Positions 6,788-10,942 of a DNA stretch of 10,942 nt are shown piece by piece (position 1 is the first letter of the stretch; each line of letters begins with the position of its first letter). The stretch is taken from assembly GCA_028703215.1 (NCBI GenBank), contig JAQVNH010000018.1, forward strand, positions 1 to 10,942. The letters are read 5' to 3'. This stretch comes from Eubacteriales bacterium (GTDB taxonomy: Bacteria > Bacillota > Clostridia > Acetivibrionales > STF1-152). The notes beneath the pieces are model-generated. The model did not search any database, was not told the origin of the DNA, and was given only the letters and a program-made list of their open reading frames with translations. The translations under genes and the position numbers were made by a program.

Positions 6788-7537
6788 ATGAAAGTTAAAA
6801 CCGTAAAGACCAGGATCGTTGAAGTAAACTCCTGTGATATAAAGGAGCTATTATCCGAATCACTCACCTGCATACCTGAAAATAGCGTTATTGCGGTCAC
6901 CTCGAAGGTAGTGGCTCTCTGCGAAGGGAATGCCGTAAGGAAGACCGAAACAGAAAAAGACGATTTGATCGAAGCGGAGGCGGAATCCTTTTTGCCTAGA
7001 AACAAGAGCAAATACAGCGTCTACCTGACGATCAAAAACAACATGCTGGTACCATCGGCAGGCATCGACGAGTCAAACACGAACGAATATTATGTGAAAT
7101 GGCCCGAGGACCCTCAGCGTTCGGCAAATATTATATGGGAATATCTCAGAAGCAAGTTCGGGTTGAAAAACCTGGGGGTCATACTGACCGACAGCATATC
7201 ATCTCCCCTCAGATGGGGAGTCACCGGGAAATGTATAGCGCACTGCGGCTTTTCCGGACTGAATTCAAGGGTGGGGCAGCCCGATCTTTTCGGAAGAAAG
7301 CTCAAAATGACAAGAGTGAATATTGCCGACGCTTTAGCGGCTTCAGCGGTTTTGTGCATGGGGGAGGCCAACGAGCAGACTCCGCTGGCAATTATAGAGG
7401 ACATACCGTTTATAGAATTCAGACAAACGGTCCCGTCCGACGAGGAAATAAAAAACCTTCACATAGATATCAAAGACGATCTTTACAGCAGACTTCTCCT
7501 GTCGGTAAAATGGAAAAAGGGCGGGAAAGGAGATTGA
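6788..7537 (+). CDS. CofE-like glutamate ligase family protein (F420-0:L-glutamate ligase homologue)
   Basis: A 249-residue single-domain protein resembling the CofE/FbiB N-terminal family, which adds L-glutamate to coenzyme F420-0 using GTP and divalent metal. Recognisable features in order are VIAVTSKVVALCEGNAV (about 34-50), matching the family's 'K.vS..EGr.v' segment; AGIDESN (91-97), the GIDxSN motif; the Asp-Pro-x-x-Ser-Ala-like stretch EDPQRSAN (107-114); and TDSISSPLRWGVTG (134-147), the counterpart of the D-T/S-x-x-R-x-x-x-x-G active-site motif. ADALAASAVLCMGEANEQTP (180-199) corresponds to the conserved A-D-x-[ILV]-A-x-A-x-x-x-M-G-E. No nitroreductase domain is fused, unlike mycobacterial FbiB. 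GGAG sits five bases before ATG 6788. No other F420 gene (cofC, cofD, cofG/H) is in the window, so the actual substrate is unknown; a different gamma-glutamyl ligation is possible. It is divergent from aroF and ends 25 bases from the convergent kinase gene. Confidence 0.8.
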   Translation: MKVKTVKTRIVEVNSCDIKELLSESLTCIPENSVIAVTSKVVALCEGNAVRKTETEKDDLIEAEAESFLPRNKSKYSVYLTIKNNMLVPSAGIDESNTNEYYVKWPEDPQRSANIIWEYLRSKFGLKNLGVILTDSISSPLRWGVTGKCIAHCGFSGLNSRVGQPDLFGRKLKMTRVNIADALAASAVLCMGEANEQTPLAIIEDIPFIEFRQTVPSDEEIKNLHIDIKDDLYSRLLLSVKWKKGGKGD

Positions 7538-7562
7538 CCTGCAAAAACAGTGCCATATAAGC

Positions 7563-8918
7563 TTACTCTGCTCCCAAAGGCACAGTTATGCTTAAACTGG
7601 TTCCCTTTCCGGCGTCCGATGTGATCGCTACTCTGCCCCTTACAAGTTCGACACGTTCCTTTATTCCCTCTATTCCGAAACCCCCTTCAACAGTTTTTCT
7701 GGTTTTACTGAGAAGACCGGTATCAAAACCCTTGCCGTTGTCGGATATTTCAAGTTTCAGCGAATCGTCTTTGATATCTATCAGCACTGAGGCCCCGCTC
7801 GCTTCCGCGTGCTTGTGAACGTTTGAAAGCGCTTCCTGAACGATGCGGTACAGCGTGGAAACAATATAGTATTCAAGCCCTTTGTCATCGCCATGCGATC
7901 TCAAATCGACCTTCAGCCCCGTATGCTCCTCGAATATTTTTATATGGCCGTCGACTGCCGATATCAGTCCGTTGTCAAGACTTGCGGGTTTGAGATCATA
8001 TATTATGCTCCTTATGTCGCCTACAGTTTCGCGAAGTCCGTGTCCGAGAATATCCAGTTCACTACTCAGGGAGTCGACATCTTTTTTTTGAAGAAGTTTT
8101 CTGCATACATCAAGTTTCATGACCATTCCGGAAGCCAGCTGAGCAGGTCCGTCATGGATCTCTCGAGCTATCCTTTTTCTTTCCTCCTCGTGCGCCTTGA
8201 GTATTTTTCTGCTGAGGAGAGAAAGATGCTCGTTCTGTTTTTTATACTCCTGCAGAAGCTTATTCAAATCTCTGTAAAGGAGACTGTTTTCAAGAGCGAC
8301 TGCTGCCTGCCCGGCAAGAGAATTCATGAGCATTTCGTCGCCATGGTTAAAGGGTATGATGTTTTGTTTTGACGAAGCATCAAGATAATTGATTTTTAAA
8401 TTTCTGTCACGCTTTTTGTTCAGCAGCTGTATTACTCCGGTGACCTTCCCGCTGTGCTCCTTCATCGGAACGCACAGAAGCGATTTTGTGACATATCCTG
8501 TTGCGGTATCGTAGCTGCGGTCTAAACTGTATTCTTTTGAGCTGTCGATCTCGTAAGCGTCGTCTATCCTCAGTGATTTTCCCGTCATTGCCGTATATCC
8601 GGAAATACTTGTGTTTAAGATAGGCAGGACTGAAGCCTGCAGCTTTACATCAATGCTCATATTTTTTGCGATGACAAATTTGAACTGCTTTTCCCCGATG
8701 CTTGTTTCATCAACATAAGACCAGTCTCCGCTGTTTTTCTCAATGACCAGGTACAAGGTCCCTGCATCGGAAGAAGTAAGACGTATGCTGGCGTTTAATA
8801 TTTTTTCAAACAATTTGAGGGTATCTTTTTCAGAGGAAAGGGACTTGCCGATATCGTACAAGTCGATTATTTCATTTTGCAGACGTATCATCCGCTGGCT
8901 GTCAATTTCGTCTGACAA
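7563..8918 (-). CDS. Soluble GAF-domain sensor histidine kinase, HisKA_3 (NarL/DesK) type
   Basis: A cytoplasmic sensor kinase of about 451 residues with no membrane segment. A GAF domain at about 34-212 includes SDAGTLYLV, SISGYTAMTGKSLRIDDAY and SLLCVPMKEHSGKVTGVIQLLNK, followed by QAAVALENSLLY and a coiled-coil linker. The dimerisation/phosphoacceptor domain is HisKA_3, with EEERKRIAREIHDGPAQ and His255 as the likely phosphorylated residue. The HATPase_c domain has an N box EALSNVHKHA (362-371), G1 DNGKGF (393-398) and G2 GGFGIEGIKERV (412-423). Such kinases normally phosphorylate a LuxR-type response regulator; none is in the window. The frame can begin at GTG 8927, but GGAAGG (8927-8932, minus strand) would abut that codon, whereas it lies eight bases before TTG 8918; ATG 8891 is a third option. 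The ligand is unknown. The gene is divergent from a nucleotide cyclase. Confidence 0.9.
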   Translation of the reverse strand: MSDEIDSQRMIRLQNEIIDLYDIGKSLSSEKDTLKLFEKILNASIRLTSSDAGTLYLVIEKNSGDWSYVDETSIGEKQFKFVIAKNMSIDVKLQASVLPILNTSISGYTAMTGKSLRIDDAYEIDSSKEYSLDRSYDTATGYVTKSLLCVPMKEHSGKVTGVIQLLNKKRDRNLKINYLDASSKQNIIPFNHGDEMLMNSLAGQAAVALENSLLYRDLNKLLQEYKKQNEHLSLLSRKILKAHEEERKRIAREIHDGPAQLASGMVMKLDVCRKLLQKKDVDSLSSELDILGHGLRETVGDIRSIIYDLKPASLDNGLISAVDGHIKIFEEHTGLKVDLRSHGDDKGLEYYIVSTLYRIVQEALSNVHKHAEASGASVLIDIKDDSLKLEISDNGKGFDTGLLSKTRKTVEGGFGIEGIKERVELVRGRVAITSDAGKGTSLSITVPLGAE

Positions 8919-8926
8919 TTTGGCCA

Positions 8927-8932
8927 CCTTCC
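8927..8932 (-). promoter_or_regulatory. Ribosome binding site favouring TTG 8918 for the histidine kinase
   Basis: On the minus strand GGAAGG is separated by eight bases from TTG 8918. It overlaps the alternative GTG 8927 and could not serve it. The difference is three residues. Confidence 0.4.
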
Positions 8933-8964
8933 GTTTCGAGAGAAAACTAAATCAGCATTTATTG

Positions 8965-8993
8965 TTTACTGGATGTGCTAATGATACTATAAT
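8965..8993 (+). promoter_or_regulatory. Predicted promoter of the cyclase/ATPase gene
   Basis: TTTACT (8965-8970), 17 bases of spacer, then a perfect TATAAT (8988-8993). Transcription would start near 9000, giving an AT-rich leader of about 90 bases before ATG 9091. A minus-strand TATAAT at 9009-9014 could serve the divergent kinase gene, but I find no good -35 for it. Confidence 0.5.
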
Positions 8994-9027
8994 GTTACTG
9001 TATGCTGAATTATAACCATTGTATCAT
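8981..9027. repeat. Inverted repeat ATGATAC/GTATCAT in the kinase-cyclase intergenic region
   Basis: Perfect 7-base arms at 8981-8987 and 9021-9027 are separated by 33 bases. The left arm abuts the plus-strand -10 hexamer, and the right arm lies six bases upstream of the minus-strand TATAAT. The placement suggests an operator or a looping site, but arms this short can arise by chance in AT-rich DNA. Confidence 0.3.
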
Positions 9028-9090
9028 GATTTGGGTTTTACAGAACAAACCCTGCAAAAATTAAAGAAAAGAAAAATCCGGGGACATTAA

Positions 9091-10942
9091 ATGCTTTGCT
9101 ACAGCTGCGGTTTCAAACTTCATACGGGCGATGAAACTGAATGCCGGCTTTGCGGAGCGAAATTTGCGGTCAGATGCGGCATGTGCGGATCACCAAACTC
9201 GGAATTCTCCTCCTACTGTTCTCAGTGCGGCGAAAAACTTGCCAGGGAAAATCCGAAAATTTCAAAAACAAACAACAGCCAACTGTCCGAGAACCGGAAA
9301 AATGTCGCAGTTATTTTTGCGGATGTTTCAGGATTTACTAAACTGTCTGAAAATATGGATCCCGAGGAAGTCCGTGATATCATCAACGACTGCTTTACAT
9401 ATATAACAAGGCCTGTCTACGAATTGGAAGGAACGATCGACAAATTTATCGGCGATTGCGTGATGATATTGTTCGGAGCGAAATATTCTCACAGCGATGA
9501 TGCCAGGAGAGCTGCCGTGTGCGCGCTTCAAATGAAAGACCTTGTAAAAAGCTTCAGCGAAACCTATTTGTCGTCAAAAGGCATAAAGCTGAATTTGTCC
9601 ATCGGAGTGAACTATGGCCTTGTGGTGACCGGCAAAGTCGGAAACTACTTTGATCAGGATTACACCGTCATGGGGGATACCGTGAATATCGCTCAGCGGC
9701 TTCAGGCAAATGCGTCTGAGGGAGTCATTCTTGCATCGGAATCAGTTTATGCGACCACCCGTGATTTTATAGTCTACACGGATGCCGGGAGCATCAATGC
9801 AAAAAACAGGAAAGAAGCAGTCAAGTGCTATTCTCCGATTGAGGTCAAAAGAGAGCATTTATTTGAAGCCGGCTTCACTTTTTTGGGGAGAGAAAACGAA
9901 ATTTCACTGATGAACTCCATTTATGCCAGGACAAAAAGGGCCGGCACACAGTTAGTATCGGTCGCCGGTGATGCGGGGATAGGAAAAACCAGGCTTGTAA
10001 AAGAATTTTTATCTGAAGTTGACACCGGCGCAAAAAAAATATGGGTCGAGTGCAGCAGTACTTTTCAGAGCAGATCTCTCCATCTGTTGTCAACAGCGCT
10101 TATGACGATAATGAATATAAACGTGAGGGACAATAATAATGTCAAACTTCACAGACTTGTTTCTTTCCTCGATTATATAATGCCCGACTTTCCGGAAGAG
10201 GAAACAAAAAGGGCGTGTGATTATCTCGGGATGGTAATGGGCTTGAGCAGGGATAATGACTTTACAATGATACTCAACTCGATGTCGATAGAAAATATCA
10301 GAAGAGAGGTCATTAAGCAGCTCAAGATCTTCATAGAAAATTTATGCAAAAAAAATACCTGCATAATGGTAGTTGACGATCTGCATTGGGCTGACGACAC
10401 ATCTCTCCGGATAATGAAGGAAGTACTGTCGACTCTTAAAGAGCCAAGGATAATGTTTGTGCTGACCTCCAGGGTCGACATGAATGAAATTATCCCCGGC
10501 CTTGAAAGTAAGGGCAGGGCGATCTCTCTTTCAGCATTAGACGACAAAAACACAAAAGAAATGACTTGCAGCCTTCTGACCTGCAGCGGATTGGATGAAA
10601 AGCTGTTTTCGGCCGTTAAGCATTTTACCGGAGGAAATCCGCTGTACATAAAGGAACTGGCTGCGGCGCTTATCCGGACAGAAAAATATAAGATACAGGA
10701 CGGCATCGCTTTCCCGAGCAGTGACACAATGCTGTCGCTGCCGGATAATATCCAAAACCTTGTCTTGGCTAATATATCTGATTTAGACGACAATATAAGG
10801 AGCTTTTTGCAGATAGCATCCGTTGCAGGCAAATATTTCAGTTTGACACTGGTAAAAAAAATCATGGGCCCGGATTTAGCCGATGATGTACTCCTGCGCA
10901 AACCCGTAATGCTCAACATAATTGCCTTGAAGTCGGTGAATG
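9091..10942 (+). CDS. Zinc-ribbon, class III nucleotide cyclase, STAND/AAA-type ATPase protein (3' truncated)
   Basis: The frame is open from ATG 9091 to the window edge (617 codons visible, no stop). Two zinc ribbons lead: C3xxC6...C18xxC21 and C29xxC32...C43xxC46. A class III adenylate/guanylate cyclase domain follows (about 70-250), with VAVIFADVSGFT (metal ligand Asp78), DKFIGDCVMILFG (Lys118, Asp122) and YTVMGDTVNIAQRL (Thr192, Asn199, Arg203). The catalytic residues look complete, and Lys with Thr is the bacterial class IIIb pattern, so ATP to cAMP is likely but not proven. Next comes FLGRENE and a P-loop ATPase with Walker A GDAGIGKT (293-300) and Walker B MVVDDLHWAD (426-435), then FTGGNPLYIKEL, typical of AfsR/MalT-like ATPases. 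TPR-like repeats usually follow in such proteins and would lie beyond the edge. A GGGGA six bases before the ATG is an acceptable binding site. It is divergent from the histidine kinase. Confidence 0.9.
   Translation, partial: MLCYSCGFKLHTGDETECRLCGAKFAVRCGMCGSPNSEFSSYCSQCGEKLARENPKISKTNNSQLSENRKNVAVIFADVSGFTKLSENMDPEEVRDIINDCFTYITRPVYELEGTIDKFIGDCVMILFGAKYSHSDDARRAAVCALQMKDLVKSFSETYLSSKGIKLNLSIGVNYGLVVTGKVGNYFDQDYTVMGDTVNIAQRLQANASEGVILASESVYATTRDFIVYTDAGSINAKNRKEAVKCYSPIEVKREHLFEAGFTFLGRENEISLMNSIYARTKRAGTQLVSVAGDAGIGKTRLVKEFLSEVDTGAKKIWVECSSTFQSRSLHLLSTALMTIMNINVRDNNNVKLHRLVSFLDYIMPDFPEEETKRACDYLGMVMGLSRDNDFTMILNSMSIENIRREVIKQLKIFIENLCKKNTCIMVVDDLHWADDTSLRIMKEVLSTLKEPRIMFVLTSRVDMNEIIPGLESKGRAISLSALDDKNTKEMTCSLLTCSGLDEKLFSAVKHFTGGNPLYIKELAAALIRTEKYKIQDGIAFPSSDTMLSLPDNIQNLVLANISDLDDNIRSFLQIASVAGKYFSLTLVKKIMGPDLADDVLLRKPVMLNIIALKSVN

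Noticed and set aside
7538..7582. Possible terminator hairpin GTGCC/GGCAC between the CofE-like gene and the kinase
   Set aside because: Only five pairs with a loop of over 20 bases and no T-run in either direction.
7893..8372. Open frame of 159 codons on the plus strand inside the histidine kinase
   Set aside because: It is antisense to the conserved GAF/HisKA_3 coding region and has no recognisable features.
8952..9008. Second inverted repeat TCAGCAT/ATGCTGA in the kinase-cyclase gap
   Set aside because: Seven-base arms 43 bases apart with no relation to promoter elements; likely chance.
9131..9406. Plus-strand open frame of 91 codons over the zinc ribbons
   Set aside because: It is a different frame over the cysteine motifs and the start of the cyclase domain; the frame from ATG 9091 explains the sequence.
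10221..10919. Open frame of 232 codons on the minus strand inside the cyclase/ATPase gene
   Set aside because: The plus-strand frame carries the Walker B and NPLY motifs across this stretch; the antisense frame is Ser/Leu-rich and motif-free, as expected for a shadow.

Overview
The window looks like chromosomal DNA of a monoderm, Clostridia-like bacterium (Firmicutes). This is inferred from the content: a type IV pilus (T4P) operon with pilM-pilN-pilO but no pilP or secretin pilQ after it, purine-rich AGGAGG-type ribosome binding sites, translationally coupled genes, some TTG starts and a balanced base composition. No 16S or other taxonomic marker is present, so the assignment is tentative. 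I see no tRNA, rRNA, insertion sequence, CRISPR array or phage gene.

Layout. (1) Positions 1-4415, plus strand: the distal part of a T4P operon. It contains the tail of an upstream gene, a PilW/PulJ-type minor prepilin, an unusually large PilX/GspK-like pseudopilin, then pilM, pilN and pilO joined by ATGA stop/start overlaps. PilM (cytoplasmic, actin-like), PilN and PilO (single-pass membrane proteins) form the inner-membrane alignment platform. The prepilin-like proteins would form or cap the fibre. (2) Positions 4481-6602, minus strand: a two-gene aromatic amino-acid operon, aroF (type I-beta DAHP synthase with an N-terminal ferredoxin-like regulatory domain) then tyrA (prephenate dehydrogenase with a C-terminal ACT domain). 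Together these are the first committed shikimate step and the tyrosine-specific step, both probably feedback controlled. (3) Positions 6788-7537, plus strand: a stand-alone CofE-like glutamate ligase, divergent from aroF, with overlapping promoter elements between them. (4) Positions 7563-8918, minus strand: a soluble GAF-domain histidine kinase of the HisKA_3 (NarL/DesK) type with no response regulator in view. (5) Positions 9091-10942, plus strand: a large signalling protein cut by the window end, with two zinc ribbons, a class III nucleotide cyclase domain and a STAND/AAA-type ATPase domain. It is divergent from the kinase, and the shared intergenic region carries a good promoter and an inverted repeat.

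Most of the window is recognisable and fairly ordinary. The points most worth a second look are the oversized pseudopilin with a poly-A-rich 5' end, the CofE homologue outside any visible F420 context, and the divergent kinase/cyclase pair around a possible operator. I do not see convincing evidence for a wholly new system.
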